DNA of 64,000 bases from Oscillospiraceae bacterium (GTDB lineage: Bacteria > Bacillota > Clostridia > Oscillospirales > Oscillospiraceae): positions 16,533 to 80,532 of the forward strand of contig JAETNP010000007.1 in assembly GCA_021768185.1 (NCBI GenBank), given 5' to 3'. How positions within the stretch are numbered: position 1 is the stretch's first letter; every line of letters begins with the position of its first letter. Below, piece after piece: positions 41,740 to 50,759 of the stretch. The notes under the pieces were generated by a model. That model was not told the DNA's origin. It saw only the letters and a program-made list of their open reading frames with translations, and did no database searches. Both the position numbers and the translations under genes were made by a program.

Positions 41740-42942
41740 ATGGCCAAGCAAAAGTTTGAAAGAAGCAAGCCCCACGTCAACATCGGCACCATCGGCCACG
41801 TTGACCACGGCAAGACCACCCTGACCGCCGCCATCACCAAGTATCTGGCCTTCCAGGGCAAGGCTGACTACACCGACTACTCCAGCATCGACAAGGCTCC
41901 TGAGGAGCGCGAGCGCGGCATTACCATCAACACCGCCCACGTGGAGTACGAGACCGATGCCCGTCACTATGCCCACGTTGACTGCCCGGGCCACGCCGAC
42001 TATATCAAGAACATGATCACCGGCGCTGCGCAGATGGACGGCGCCATCCTGGTCATCGCCGCCACCGACGGCCCCATGGCCCAGACCAAGGAGCACATCC
42101 TGCTGGCCCGTCAGGTAGGCGTGCCCGCCATCATCGTCTTCCTGAACAAGTGCGATCAGGTGGATGACGAGGAGCTGCTGGAGCTGGTGGAGATGGAGGT
42201 CCGCGAGACCCTGTCCTTCTACGAGTTCCCCGGCGACGATATCCCCATCATCAAGGGTTCCGCTCTGAACGCTCTGGTCAGCGAGAGCACCGATCCCAAC
42301 GCTCCTGAGTATGCCTGCATCAAGGAGCTGATGGACGCTGTTGACAGCTATATCCCCACTCCCGACCGTAAGGCCGACATGCCCTTCCTGATGCCCGTTG
42401 AGGACGTGTTCACCATCTCCGGCCGCGGCACGGTGGCTACCGGCCGTGTGGAGCGCGGCCAGCTGAAGGCCGGCGAGACCGTCGAGATCGTGGGCCTGAC
42501 CGATGAGAAGCGCACCACCGTCGTCACCTCCATGGAGATGTTCCACAAGACCCTGGATTACGTCGAGGCCGGCGACAATGCGGGCTGCCTGCTGCGCGGC
42601 ATCGCCAAGACCGAGATCGAGCGCGGCCAGGTTCTGGCTAAGCCCGGTTCCATTCACCCCCACACCAAGTTCGTGGGCCAGGTGTACGTCCTGAGCAAGG
42701 ATGAAGGCGGCCGTCACACCCCCTTCTTCAACAACTATCGTCCTCAGTTCTACTTCCGTACCACCGACGTGACCGGCGTCATCAACCTGCCCGAGGGCGT
42801 TGAGATGTGCATGCCCGGCGACAACGTGGATATGAACGTTGAGCTGATCACCCCCATCGCCATCGAGAAGGGCCTCCGCTTCGCTATCCGCGAGGGCGGC
42901 CGTACCGTTGGCTCCGGCGTTGTTATCGACATCGCTGAGTAA
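41740..42942 (+). CDS. tuf: Elongation factor Tu
   Basis: A 400-residue GTPase that delivers aminoacyl-tRNA. G1 [14 protein letters not shown], switch [17 protein letters not shown]3 [13 protein letters not shown]4 [10 protein letters not shown], and domain II/III marks [17 protein letters not shown] and [20 protein letters not shown] [19 protein letters not shown]. The ATG at 41740 with AAGGAGG upstream gives the standard N-terminus; the frame's earlier ATG is not used. A terminator follows. Confidence 0.98.
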   Translation: MAKQKFERSKPHVNIGTIGHVDHGKTTLTAAITKYLAFQGKADYTDYSSIDKAPEERERGITINTAHVEYETDARHYAHVDCPGHADYIKNMITGAAQMDGAILVIAATDGPMAQTKEHILLARQVGVPAIIVFLNKCDQVDDEELLELVEMEVRETLSFYEFPGDDIPIIKGSALNALVSESTDPNAPEYACIKELMDAVDSYIPTPDRKADMPFLMPVEDVFTISGRGTVATGRVERGQLKAGETVEIVGLTDEKRTTVVTSMEMFHKTLDYVEAGDNAGCLLRGIAKTEIERGQVLAKPGSIHPHTKFVGQVYVLSKDEGGRHTPFFNNYRPQFYFRTTDVTGVINLPEGVEMCMPGDNVDMNVELITPIAIEKGLRFAIREGGRTVGSGVVIDIAE

Positions 42943-42959
42943 TTTGTCCCTGATTAAGG

Positions 42960-42987
42960 CGGCTGCCATCCGGCAGCCGTCTTTTTT
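42960..42987 (+). terminator. Terminator of the str operon
   Basis: CGGCTGCC/GGCAGCCG stem with a four-base loop followed by TCTTTTTTG. Confidence 0.9.
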
Positions 42988-43105
42988 GCGCGGCGGCCTC
43001 AAAGAAAATTTAAGGGACCTTTTAGAAAAATGTCTATCCTCCTATGGAAACTTTAGCCGAAAAGGTATATACTAGGACGGAATAGACAAAAGAAGGAGAG
43101 CCCCT

Positions 43106-44368
43106 ATGACTCGACAGCTGTTGATGAATAACGTCTACCTGACCTACATCCCCTCTGAAAAATTCAAGACCAGCTTCCTGAGCGCACAGATGGCCGCCCC
43201 GCTGGAGAAGGAGACCGCCGGACGCAACGCCCTGCTGGTGAACGTATTGAACCGGGGCACTGTCCGCTGCCCGGACATGGCCGCCATTGGCCGGGAGCTG
43301 GACATGCTCTACGGCGCGCGGCTGGAGCCCACGGTGCGCAAGAAGGGCGAAAACCAGCTTTTCGGCTTCGTGGCCAGCTGTGTGGATGACCGCTTTCTCC
43401 CCAAGGGGGAAAAACTTCTGGAGAAGCTGACGGACCTTCTGGGCGAGTTCTACTGCAATCCCATCACCCGGGGCGGCCGGCTGCTGGAGGAGTATGTGGA
43501 GAGCGAGCGGGAGAATCTGGCGGACCTCATCCGCAGCGACATCAACGACAAGCGCTCCTACGCCGCCCGGCGGCTGCTGGAGGAGATGTGTGCCGGTGAG
43601 CGCTACGGCATAGGCCGCATGGGCAGCGCCGGGGACGTGGAGAAGATCTCCCTCCAGAAGCTGAACAGCTACTACTGCGATATCCTGCCCAAGGGCCGCC
43701 TGGAGCTTTTCTACTGCGGCTCCGCTCCGGAGAAGCGGGTAGCCGGGGCCTTCACCCGGGCTTTTGCCGCCCTGCCCCGAAAGGGCGTGCTGGAGCCAGC
43801 GGACACCGTCCGCCGTCCCGCCAGGGACCCCTTCCAGGTGGTGGTGGACGAGATGGACGTCTCTCAGGGAAAGCTGTGCATCGGCTACCGAACAGACAGT
43901 GAGGATGTCCCTGCCACCATGCTGATGAACGCCATGTTCGGCGGTACCAGCAACTCCAAGCTCTTCCTGAACGTACGGGAAAAGCTCTCTCTGTGCTACT
44001 ACGCGGGCAGCGCCTACCACCGCCTGAAGGGGCTCATCACCGTGTCCTCCGGCATTGAGTTCGCCAACTACGACCGGGCGGTGGAGGAGATCTCCCGGCA
44101 GCTGGAGGCCCTGCAGAGGGGCGAGTGGGAGGACTGGGAGCTGATGGGGGCCAGAGAATCCCTGCTCAGCAGCCTGCGCACTATGGAGGACGCACCCAGT
44201 TCTCTGGAGGATTTCGTGGTAGGACAGGCCGTGGCGGGGAGCGACGAGACTATCCCCGGGCTTATCGCCGCCCTCCAGACCGTTACGGAGGAGCGTATCC
44301 AAGAGGCTGCCCGGGCGGTCAGGCCCGACACCATTTACTTCCTGAAGGGAAAGGAGGCGCAGGCATGA
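43106..44368 (+). CDS. M16-family peptidase-like protein, non-catalytic subunit (YmfF type)
   Basis: A 420-residue M16 (pitrilysin/MPP-like) protein. It lacks the HxxEH zinc motif at the expected N-terminal place (APLEKETAGRNALLVNVLNR), so it is predicted to be the inactive partner of the next gene. Other family marks are ARLEPTVRKKGENQLFGF-type N-domain strands, the mid RRLLEEMCAGERYG and C-terminal GGTSNSKLFLNVREKLSLCY. It overlaps the partner by an ATGA junction. The B. subtilis pair ymfF-ymfH is arranged the same way; the substrate is unknown. Confidence 0.9.
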   Translation: MTRQLLMNNVYLTYIPSEKFKTSFLSAQMAAPLEKETAGRNALLVNVLNRGTVRCPDMAAIGRELDMLYGARLEPTVRKKGENQLFGFVASCVDDRFLPKGEKLLEKLTDLLGEFYCNPITRGGRLLEEYVESERENLADLIRSDINDKRSYAARRLLEEMCAGERYGIGRMGSAGDVEKISLQKLNSYYCDILPKGRLELFYCGSAPEKRVAGAFTRAFAALPRKGVLEPADTVRRPARDPFQVVVDEMDVSQGKLCIGYRTDSEDVPATMLMNAMFGGTSNSKLFLNVREKLSLCYYAGSAYHRLKGLITVSSGIEFANYDRAVEEISRQLEALQRGEWEDWELMGARESLLSSLRTMEDAPSSLEDFVVGQAVAGSDETIPGLIAALQTVTEERIQEAARAVRPDTIYFLKGKEAQA

Positions 44369-45669
44369 GCGCGACAGAATATCCCCGGCTGGGTGAAAAG
44401 GTCTTCCGCCGCCGCCTGAACAACGGTCTGGAGGTGGTGGTGGTGAACAAGCCCTTCCATGCCAAGCGATACGCCTTCTTCGCCGTGCGCTACGGCGGCA
44501 TGGACCTCCGCTTCCGGCTGGACGGCCAATGGCAGGACACCCCCGCCGGCATTGCCCATTACCTGGAGCATAAAATGTTCGACACCGAGGAGGGCAACGC
44601 CCTCCAGGAGCTGGCCAAGAACGGCGCTCACGACAACGCCTTCACCAGCAACGCCATCACCGCCTACTATGTGGAATGTACGGAGAAGTTCTACGAGAAT
44701 CTGCGCATCCTCCTCTCCTTCGTCTCCGTGCCCTGGTTCACCCAGGAGAGCGTGGACAAGGAGCAGGGCATCATCGCCCAGGAGATCCGTATGATCGAGG
44801 ACGACCCGGACTGGCGGGTCTATGCCAACCTGATGGACTGCCTCTACCGCTCCAGCCCCGTCCGCATTCCCGTGGCGGGCTCGGTGGAGAGCATCCGGCA
44901 GATCACCCCCCAGACCCTCTACGACTGCCACAAGGCGTTTTATACGCCCTCCAATATGGTCCTGGTCTGCGTAGGGGATATGGACCCGGACCGGGTGGCG
45001 GCGGAGGCGGAGGCCATTCTGCCCCGGGAGGGCGGCCCCGCCATCGACCGGGACTACGGCGAGGAGGAGTCCCTGGCTCCCGCCGAAAGGGAGCGGAGCA
45101 TGAACATGGAGGTCTCCATGCCCATGTTCCTGGCGGGCTACAAATGCCGTCCCCAGAGCGGCGGCGAGGACCTGCTGCGCCAGAGCATCATCGGCGACCT
45201 GGCCTGCGACGTGCTCTTTGGGGACAGCAGTCCCCTTTACACCCGCCTCTACGAGGAGGGCGTCATCAACGGCAGTCTGGGGGGCAACTTCGACATGCTG
45301 CCCGGGGTGGCTTATATTTACGTGGGCGGCGACGCCAAGGACCCACACCGGGTCTTTGAGGAGATCAACCGGCAGGCGAAGAAGCTGGGGGAGGAGGGCA
45401 TCGACGAGGCCTTCTACCAGCAGATCCGCCGGGCCAGCTACGGCGGGATGATCCGCAGCCTCAACTCCTTCGAGAATATTGCCGTCAGCATGGCCGAGGG
45501 CTATTTCCGTGGTTTCGACTACTACCGTTTCCCGGAGATTTTTGACGCCGTCACCAAGGCAGATGTGGAAGCCTTCCTCCGGGAGAACGTCACACCGGAG
45601 CGGGCCGCCCTGTCCATCATTCAGGCAGCCGCAGGCTGCCGGGACCGGTCGTTGGCCGAAGGCCAATGA
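44365..45669 (+). CDS. M16-family zinc metallopeptidase (YmfH type)
   Basis: A 434-residue catalytic M16 partner. The zinc site is the inverse motif HYLEH in GIAHYLEHKMFDTEEGN, with the downstream Glu in EQGIIAQEIRMIEDDPDW. Later marks are HKAFYTPSNMVLVCVGD and LFGDSSPLYTRLYEEGVI. The ATG lies inside the preceding stop. The last residues (AAAGCRDRSLAEGQ) are encoded by a hairpin-forming repeat (GGGACCG/CGGTCCC around GGCC-rich arms), so the C-terminal tail seems repeat-derived. Confidence 0.93.
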   Translation: MSATEYPRLGEKVFRRRLNNGLEVVVVNKPFHAKRYAFFAVRYGGMDLRFRLDGQWQDTPAGIAHYLEHKMFDTEEGNALQELAKNGAHDNAFTSNAITAYYVECTEKFYENLRILLSFVSVPWFTQESVDKEQGIIAQEIRMIEDDPDWRVYANLMDCLYRSSPVRIPVAGSVESIRQITPQTLYDCHKAFYTPSNMVLVCVGDMDPDRVAAEAEAILPREGGPAIDRDYGEEESLAPAERERSMNMEVSMPMFLAGYKCRPQSGGEDLLRQSIIGDLACDVLFGDSSPLYTRLYEEGVINGSLGGNFDMLPGVAYIYVGGDAKDPHRVFEEINRQAKKLGEEGIDEAFYQQIRRASYGGMIRSLNSFENIAVSMAEGYFRGFDYYRFPEIFDAVTKADVEAFLRENVTPERAALSIIQAAAGCRDRSLAEGQ

Positions 45670-45678
45670 CGGTCCCCC
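45640..45678. repeat. Small palindromic repeat covering the end of the YmfH-type gene
   Basis: GGGACCG pairs with CGGTCCC across an inner GTTGGCC-GAA-GGCCAAT stem. The motif ACGACCGGTCCC (minus strand) recurs in the rpsL-rpsG spacer. The TGA stop of the gene lies within it. Confidence 0.6.
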
Positions 45679-45702
45679 ATCAACGCAACAAGGAGGAACC
45701 TC

Positions 45703-46638
45703 ATGATCTACGAATACGCGAGAACCGACATGCCCATCAGCTTCCCCGGGCTCTTTGGGGACTGGTCCGTAAACCCGGACCCGGTTGCCATACCCATTGG
45801 CAACGGAATTCGTTGGTATGGAATCATTATTTGCGCGGGGCTCATTCTGGCCGTGCTGTTCTGCTGCAGGCAGGGGAAGAAATACGGCATCACCGAGGAC
45901 AACATCTACGACATGATGATCTGGCAGATTCCCCTGTGTATTATCGGTGCCAGAATATACTATGTGATTTTCTATCTGGACCTTTTCCGCCGGGCGGACG
46001 GCAGTTTGAACTTCGGGAAAATGATTGCCATCTGGGACGGCGGACTGGCCATTTATGGTGCGGTCATTGTAGCGTTCTTCGTGCTGATGATCTTCTGTAA
46101 GAAAAAGAAAATCTCCTTTGGAGCTTTTGCAGACCTTGGGGTCATGGGCCTGCTCATCGGGCAGGCCGTGGGCCGGTGGGGCAATTTTGTCAACCGTGAG
46201 GTCTTCGGCGGAGAGACCACGGTCCCCTGGCGGATGCGTGTATGGGTGTCCGCCTCGGAGTACATTGAGGTTCATCCCACGTTCCTGTATGAGAGTTTGT
46301 GGAATCTGGTGGGGCTGCTGCTGATCGTGTTTGTGATCTCCAAGGCCCGGACCTTTGACGGGGAGAATACCTGCTTTTATTTCATCTGGTATGGCCTGGG
46401 CCGTGCCTGGATTGAGGGAATGCGGACGGATACCTTGAAACTCTTTGGCTGGGAGCTGTTCGGCCGTCCTATTCTGGTCAGCCAGTTTCTGAGCGTTATT
46501 TTCATCATTGCCGGGTTTACGGTGCTTCTCATCAATAAGCGGAAGCATCCCCACGGGCAGGAAGATTTGTTTGTGAATCGTCTGGCGGCGCAGAAGGCGG
46601 CAGAGGAGGAGGCGGCCCCTGCCGCCGAAGGCGAGTAA
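45703..46638 (+). CDS. lgt: Prolipoprotein diacylglyceryl transferase
   Basis: A 311-residue inner-membrane enzyme that moves diacylglycerol from phosphatidylglycerol to the lipobox Cys of prolipoproteins. The signature is GQAVGRWGNFVNREVFGG, preceded by GNGIRWYGIIICAGLIL and IIGARIYYVIF and followed by HPTFLYESLWNLVGLLLI and RAWIEGMRTDTL. Seven membrane segments are visible. The C-terminal ~30 residues are Ala/Glu-rich, longer than usual. AAGGAGGA precedes the ATG. Repeat C begins directly after the stop. Confidence 0.96.
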   Translation: MIYEYARTDMPISFPGLFGDWSVNPDPVAIPIGNGIRWYGIIICAGLILAVLFCCRQGKKYGITEDNIYDMMIWQIPLCIIGARIYYVIFYLDLFRRADGSLNFGKMIAIWDGGLAIYGAVIVAFFVLMIFCKKKKISFGAFADLGVMGLLIGQAVGRWGNFVNREVFGGETTVPWRMRVWVSASEYIEVHPTFLYESLWNLVGLLLIVFVISKARTFDGENTCFYFIWYGLGRAWIEGMRTDTLKLFGWELFGRPILVSQFLSVIFIIAGFTVLLINKRKHPHGQEDLFVNRLAAQKAAEEEAAPAAEGE

Positions 46639-47240
46639 CGCGGCCCTGCGGGGCCGCAGCAGCCTCTAATCTTTCAATTAGATTCGCCCTGCCGGGCGGG
46701 GGCCTTCTTTTCGCTTGTGCGAAAAGAAGCAAAAGCACCCTCAAGGAACTGCGTTCCTTGAGAATCCTCCTGATTACGGGAGTGATTAGTTTCCCTCCGA
46801 CGGACCTTGGTTTGTTCTGTCGTTTGATCCTTCGTTGGTGCGCCGGACTTCTGCGGCTACCCACGGATTCTAACGGGAGATTTCGCTGCAGCGCCGTTGC
46901 TATAACCAGTCTTTAACCATCGCCAGAAGGACAATAGAATGGGGAAGCTCTCGTTAAGCACCCCGGAGAGTTCGCTCCGCTAAACGGTAGGGGCTGCCGA
47001 TGACCACGCTGAAATAAACGCTGGAGAGGAACGAAGCGGACGGCAGTAAATTTAGACAAAACCGACTGTGCCTCGGGCGTAAAATAAATACCCCCGTAAT
47101 TCAGGGATTCTTAAACCGCAAGGTTTAAGCGCGTTTTTGCCTACTTTTGCCGCGCGGCAAAAGTAGGCGAGGAGTCCGGGGGCGAGAAGCCCCCGGGCCG
47201 ATTCAAGAAAAATCTGCCATGCCGCCCGGAGGGCGGCAAA
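46639..47240. repeat. Long modular hairpin-bounded repeat, copy C
   Basis: The best-preserved forward copy. Outer hairpin CGGCCCT/GGGCCG (46641-46658), TTAGATTCGCCCTGCC (46678), 11-bp CTTCTTTTCGC/GCGAAAAGAAG hairpin, 10-bp CTCAAGGAAC/GTTCCTTGAG hairpin, left terminal repeat ATTACGGGAGTGATTAGTTT (46773-46792), ~290-base core, right terminal repeat (complement ATTACGGGGGTATTTATTTT, 47081-47100), TTAAACC/GGTTTAA and CCTACTTTTGCCGC/GGCAAAAGTAGG hairpins, GGGGGC/GCCCCC and the outer GCCGCCC/GGGCGGC hairpin (47221-47236). No gene is supported in it. Confidence 0.9.
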
Positions 47241-47266
47241 GAAACATTGAGGAGAACAATACTGCC

Positions 47267-47959
47267 ATGAAAAAAGGCATTTTATATGGCGTAGGCGTGG
47301 GTCCCGGGGACCCGGAGCTCCTGACGCTGAAAGCCCAAAGAATCCTGCGGGAGGCGGACGTCATCGCCGTCCCCGACAAGGGGGCGGGGGAAAAGACCGC
47401 CCTGACCATCATCGGCCCTCTGGCGGAGGGCAAGCCCCTTCTCTACTGCGCCGCCCCCATGACCCGGGACCCGGCGCAGCTGGAGGCCGCCTATGAGGAG
47501 AACGCCCGGCGGATCGCCGGACTGCTGGATGAGGGGAAAACGGTGTCCTTCATCACCCTGGGCGACCCCTCCATCTATTCTACCTACCTCTATACCCACC
47601 GGAAGGTGCGGGCCATGGGCCATGAGGCAAAGCTGATTCCCGGCGTACCCTCCTTCTGCGCGGTAGCGGCTGCGCTGGGCGAAGGCCTGTGCGAGGGCAG
47701 CGACCGTCTGCTGATCGTCCCCGCCTCCCACCGGGATATAAACGACTGCCTGTCCGTGGATGCCAACTACATATTTATGAAGGCGGGCCGGGAGATCGGC
47801 CGGCTGCGGGACACCCTGGCGGAGCACGGTCTGCTGGACCGTGCTGCCATGGTGGAAAACTGCGGCATGGAAACGGAGCGGGTATTTCCCCAATTTGCCG
47901 AAGCCCCGGCGGACAGCGGGTATTTCTCCGTGGTGGTGGTGAAGCGGGATGGGAACTAA
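47267..47959 (+). CDS. cobI: Precorrin-2 C20-methyltransferase
   Basis: A 230-residue SAM-dependent methyltransferase (CobI/CbiL) of corrin ring synthesis, adding the C-20 methyl to precorrin-2 or its cobalt form. Family marks: LYGVGVGPGDPELLTLKA at the start, VPDKGAGEKTAL, VSFITLGDPSIYSTYLY, LIPGVPSFCAVAAALG and MKAGREIGRL. The ATG at 47267 has GAGGAG upstream; the longer frame runs into repeat C and is not real. It is the first gene of the tetrapyrrole cluster, overlapping the next gene by 11 bases. Confidence 0.92.
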   Translation: MKKGILYGVGVGPGDPELLTLKAQRILREADVIAVPDKGAGEKTALTIIGPLAEGKPLLYCAAPMTRDPAQLEAAYEENARRIAGLLDEGKTVSFITLGDPSIYSTYLYTHRKVRAMGHEAKLIPGVPSFCAVAAALGEGLCEGSDRLLIVPASHRDINDCLSVDANYIFMKAGREIGRLRDTLAEHGLLDRAAMVENCGMETERVFPQFAEAPADSGYFSVVVVKRDGN

Positions 47960-48389
47960 GCGGTTCCCTCTGTTCGTAGACCTCACCGGGAAAAAGGCCG
48001 TGGTCATCGGCGGCGGAGCGGTAGGCCTGCGGCGTGCGGAAGTCCTGGCGCGGTTCGGGGCGGAGGTGACGGTGGTCTCCCCCGTCTTGTCACACATGGC
48101 GGAGGGTGTCCGGCATGTTCCGCGAAAATATGCCCCGGGGGACTTGGAGGGTGCATTCCTGGCAGTGGCCGCCACGGACGATGCCCGGGTGAATGAGACG
48201 GCGGGCCGGGAAGCCCGGCGGCTGGGGGTACTCTTTAACCGCTCGGACTGCCCATCGGACTGTGATTTCTTTTTTCCCGCTATCTGTGAGGGAGCGGGAA
48301 TAGTGGCCGGTCTGGTGGGAGACGGCACAGACCACAGAAAAACCGCCCGGACGGCAAAGAAGATCAGAGAAATTCTGGAGAATGGTTAG
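47949..48389 (+). CDS. Precorrin-2 dehydrogenase/sirohydrochlorin ferrochelatase-like protein
   Basis: A 146-residue NAD-binding protein like the N-terminal part of CysG or Met8/SirC. It oxidises precorrin-2 to sirohydrochlorin and in some members inserts iron. It opens RFPLFVDLTGKKAVVIGGGAVGLRRAE (a GxGxxG-type NAD loop within it), has VAATDDARVNE and a final LFNRSDCPSDCDFFFPA. It is short and lacks the dimerisation tail of full CysG. Overlaps suggest co-translation with cobI and hemC. Confidence 0.88.
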   Translation: MGTKRFPLFVDLTGKKAVVIGGGAVGLRRAEVLARFGAEVTVVSPVLSHMAEGVRHVPRKYAPGDLEGAFLAVAATDDARVNETAGREARRLGVLFNRSDCPSDCDFFFPAICEGAGIVAGLVGDGTDHRKTARTAKKIREILENG

Positions 48390-48390
48390 G

Positions 48391-49290
48391 ATGAAACATA
48401 AGAGAGTACTTCGTGTCGGCAGCCGGGACAGCGCCCTGGCGGTGATCCAGTCCCGGCTGGTGATGGACGCCCTCCGCGCGGCCCGCCCGGACCTGGAGCT
48501 GGAACTGGTGACCATGAAAACCACCGGCGACCGAATCCTGGACCGCACCCTGGACCAGGTGGGAGGCAAGGGCTTGTTCGTAAAGGAGTTGGACGCCGCC
48601 CTCCGGGAGGGCCGGGTGGACCTGACGGTCCACAGCTGCAAGGACCTGCCCATGGACCTGCCGGAGGACCTGCCCGTTGCCGCATTCCTGCGGAGGGAGG
48701 ACCCCCGGGACGCGCTGGTGCTGCCGGAGGGGGTATCTGAATGGGATGTTCGGCAGCCCATTGGCAGCGCCAGCCCCCGGCGACGGGTCCAGCTGCGGGA
48801 TCTGTTCCCGGAACTGGAGGTCCGCCCAGTTCGCGGCAATGTGCAGACGCGTCTGCGCAAGCTGGACGGCGGAGAGTACGGCGCGCTGGTCCTGGCGGCG
48901 GCGGGGCTTAGGCGGCTGGGGCTGGAAAACCGCGTCAGCCGCTATTTTGAGCCGGAGGAGCTGCTGCCCGCTGCCGGGCAGGGTATTCTGGCCGTCCAGT
49001 GCCGGGCGGACATGGACCGGTCGATTTTTGACTGCCTCCAGGACCGGGAGTCGGCGTTCTGCGCCCTGGCGGAGCGGGCCTTTGTCCGGGCGCTGGACGG
49101 CGGGTGCTCTTCCCCTATCGCGGCCTATGCCCGGGTAGAAGGGGATGTTATCACCATTGCCGGCATGTACGTAGACGGGTCAGACCGGGTCTGGAAGGGT
49201 TCGGCCTCCGGCACCGTGGTTGAGGGCGAGACGCTGGCGCAGGCCCTGGCTAAGAAATTGAAGGAGGACGCATCATGCCCGGAAAAGTAA
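48391..49290 (+). CDS. hemC: Hydroxymethylbilane synthase
   Basis: A 299-residue porphobilinogen deaminase that joins four porphobilinogens. It opens LRVGSRDSALAVIQS, has VTMKTTGDRILD, GKGLFVKELD, HSCKDLPMDLPEDL, IGSASPRRRVQLRDLFP, RGNVQTRLRKLD and the dipyrromethane-binding Cys at about 239 in DGGCSSPIAAYA. I start it at ATG 48391 with GGAG about 11 bases upstream; another ATG three codons earlier overlaps the previous stop. It overlaps cobA-hemD by 16 bases. Confidence 0.95.
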   Translation: MKHKRVLRVGSRDSALAVIQSRLVMDALRAARPDLELELVTMKTTGDRILDRTLDQVGGKGLFVKELDAALREGRVDLTVHSCKDLPMDLPEDLPVAAFLRREDPRDALVLPEGVSEWDVRQPIGSASPRRRVQLRDLFPELEVRPVRGNVQTRLRKLDGGEYGALVLAAAGLRRLGLENRVSRYFEPEELLPAAGQGILAVQCRADMDRSIFDCLQDRESAFCALAERAFVRALDGGCSSPIAAYARVEGDVITIAGMYVDGSDRVWKGSASGTVVEGETLAQALAKKLKEDASCPEK

Positions 49291-50759
49291 CGCTGGTAGG
49301 CGCGGGCCCCGGGGACTCGGGACTGCTGACCGTCAAGGGTCTGCGGGCCCTGGAGCAGGCGGAGGTAGTGGTCTATGACCGGCTGGTAAGTCCCGCTGTG
49401 CTGGAGCTGATTCCGTCCGCCGCCCGGCGGATCGATGTGGGCAAGGAGGCCAGCCATCACCCGGTGCCCCAGGATAGAATCAACCAGATTCTGCTGGAGG
49501 AGGCCCAGGCGGGGCACAACGTTGTGCGGCTGAAGGGGGGCGACCCCTTTGTCTTCGGCCGGGGCGGCGAGGAGCTGGAGACGCTGGCCCGGGGCGGCGT
49601 GGAATTTGCGGAGGTTCCCGGCGTCACCTCCGCCATCGCGGCGGCGGCCTACGGGGGCATCCCGGTGACCCACCGGGACTACGCCTCCTCTCTGCATATC
49701 GTCACCGGCCACGCCCGGGAGGGCGCGGAGCTGGACATTGATTTTGAGGCTCTGGTGCGGACCAGGGGTACGCTGGTGTTCCTCATGGGCGTGACGGCCC
49801 TGCCGGCTATCGTCAAGGGACTGCTGGAGGCCGGTATGAACCCGGACACCCCCGCCGCTATGGTGGAGCGGGGGACCCTCCCCGGGCAGCGGCGGTGCGG
49901 CGCGTCCCTGAAAGCCCTGCCGGAACGGGCAGCGGAGATGGGCATCCGCTCTCCCGCCCTGATCATCGTAGGCGGCGTGTGCGCTCTGGCGGAAGAGCTG
50001 TGCTGGTTTGAGCGCCTGCCCCTCCACGGGAAGCGCATCCTGGTCACCCGGCCCAGGGAGCGCGCCGGGACCCTCTCGGAGAAGCTGCGGGCCCTGGGGG
50101 CGGAGGTAACGGAATTCCCCTGCATCCGTACGGAGCCGGTCTCCCCTTGCCCCGCCATGGAGGACACTTTGGGACGGCTCTTGGAATACGAATGGCTGGG
50201 CTTTACCAGCGCCGCCGGGGTGGATGCCTTCTGGACCTGTCTGCGGGCCCTGGGGAAGGACGCCCGGGCCCTGGGCGGCGTAAAGCTGGCGGCCATCGGC
50301 CCCGCCACCGGGAAGGCCCTGGAGGCCCACGGTCTCACCGCCGACCTGATCCCGGAGGTGTACGATGCTGCCCACATGGGGGCCGCCCTGGCGAAAGCCG
50401 CCAAAGGGAAAATCCTGCTGCTGCGTGCGGAGGAGGGATCCCCGGCCTTGACGGACGCGCTGGCGGAGGCTGGGATCGTTTTTGACGATGTTCCCGTCTA
50501 TCGCACGATCTATGATAACCCCAGGTCTGCGGAGCTTCGGAAGGCGCTGGAGAGCGGAGAATTCGATTTTGTGACCTTCACCTCCGCCTCCACGGTGAAG
50601 GGCCTCGTCTCCGCCGTAGGCGCGGAGGCGGATTTCAGCAGAATTGTGGGCTTGTGCATCGGAGAGCAGACCGCCGGGGAGGCCCGGAAGCACGGCATCC
50701 CCGTAAAAATTGCGGAAAAAGCAACGATAGACGCGTTGGTAGAACTGGCGGCGAAGTAA
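49275..50759 (+). CDS. Fused uroporphyrinogen-III C-methyltransferase and uroporphyrinogen-III synthase
   Basis: A 494-residue bifunctional enzyme. Residues about 1-245 are CobA/SUMT (VTLVGAGPGDSGLLTVKGL, VVYDRLVSPAVLEL, GKEASHHPVPQDRIN, VRLKGGDPFVFGRGGEE, PGVTSAIAAAAYGGIPVTHR), adding methyls at C-2 and C-7. Residues about 255-494 are HemD (GKRILVTRPRERAGTLSEKL, EYEWLGFTSAAGVDAF, FDFVTFTSASTVKGLV), closing hydroxymethylbilane to uroporphyrinogen III. This fusion is common in Firmicutes. It sits between hemC and a small membrane gene. Confidence 0.95.
   Translation: MPGKVTLVGAGPGDSGLLTVKGLRALEQAEVVVYDRLVSPAVLELIPSAARRIDVGKEASHHPVPQDRINQILLEEAQAGHNVVRLKGGDPFVFGRGGEELETLARGGVEFAEVPGVTSAIAAAAYGGIPVTHRDYASSLHIVTGHAREGAELDIDFEALVRTRGTLVFLMGVTALPAIVKGLLEAGMNPDTPAAMVERGTLPGQRRCGASLKALPERAAEMGIRSPALIIVGGVCALAEELCWFERLPLHGKRILVTRPRERAGTLSEKLRALGAEVTEFPCIRTEPVSPCPAMEDTLGRLLEYEWLGFTSAAGVDAFWTCLRALGKDARALGGVKLAAIGPATGKALEAHGLTADLIPEVYDAAHMGAALAKAAKGKILLLRAEEGSPALTDALAEAGIVFDDVPVYRTIYDNPRSAELRKALESGEFDFVTFTSASTVKGLVSAVGAEADFSRIVGLCIGEQTAGEARKHGIPVKIAEKATIDALVELAAK

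Noticed and set aside
43106..44368. The first M16 gene as a broken peptidase pseudogene
   Set aside because: The zinc motif is missing, but the frame is full length and coupled to an intact catalytic partner, as in the known YmfF/YmfH arrangement.
47147..47266. N-terminal extension of cobI into repeat C (KSRRGVRGREAPG), also seen in repeat A
   Set aside because: The peptide is a translation of the repeat end. The ATG at 47267 has a proper ribosome site and matches the family start.
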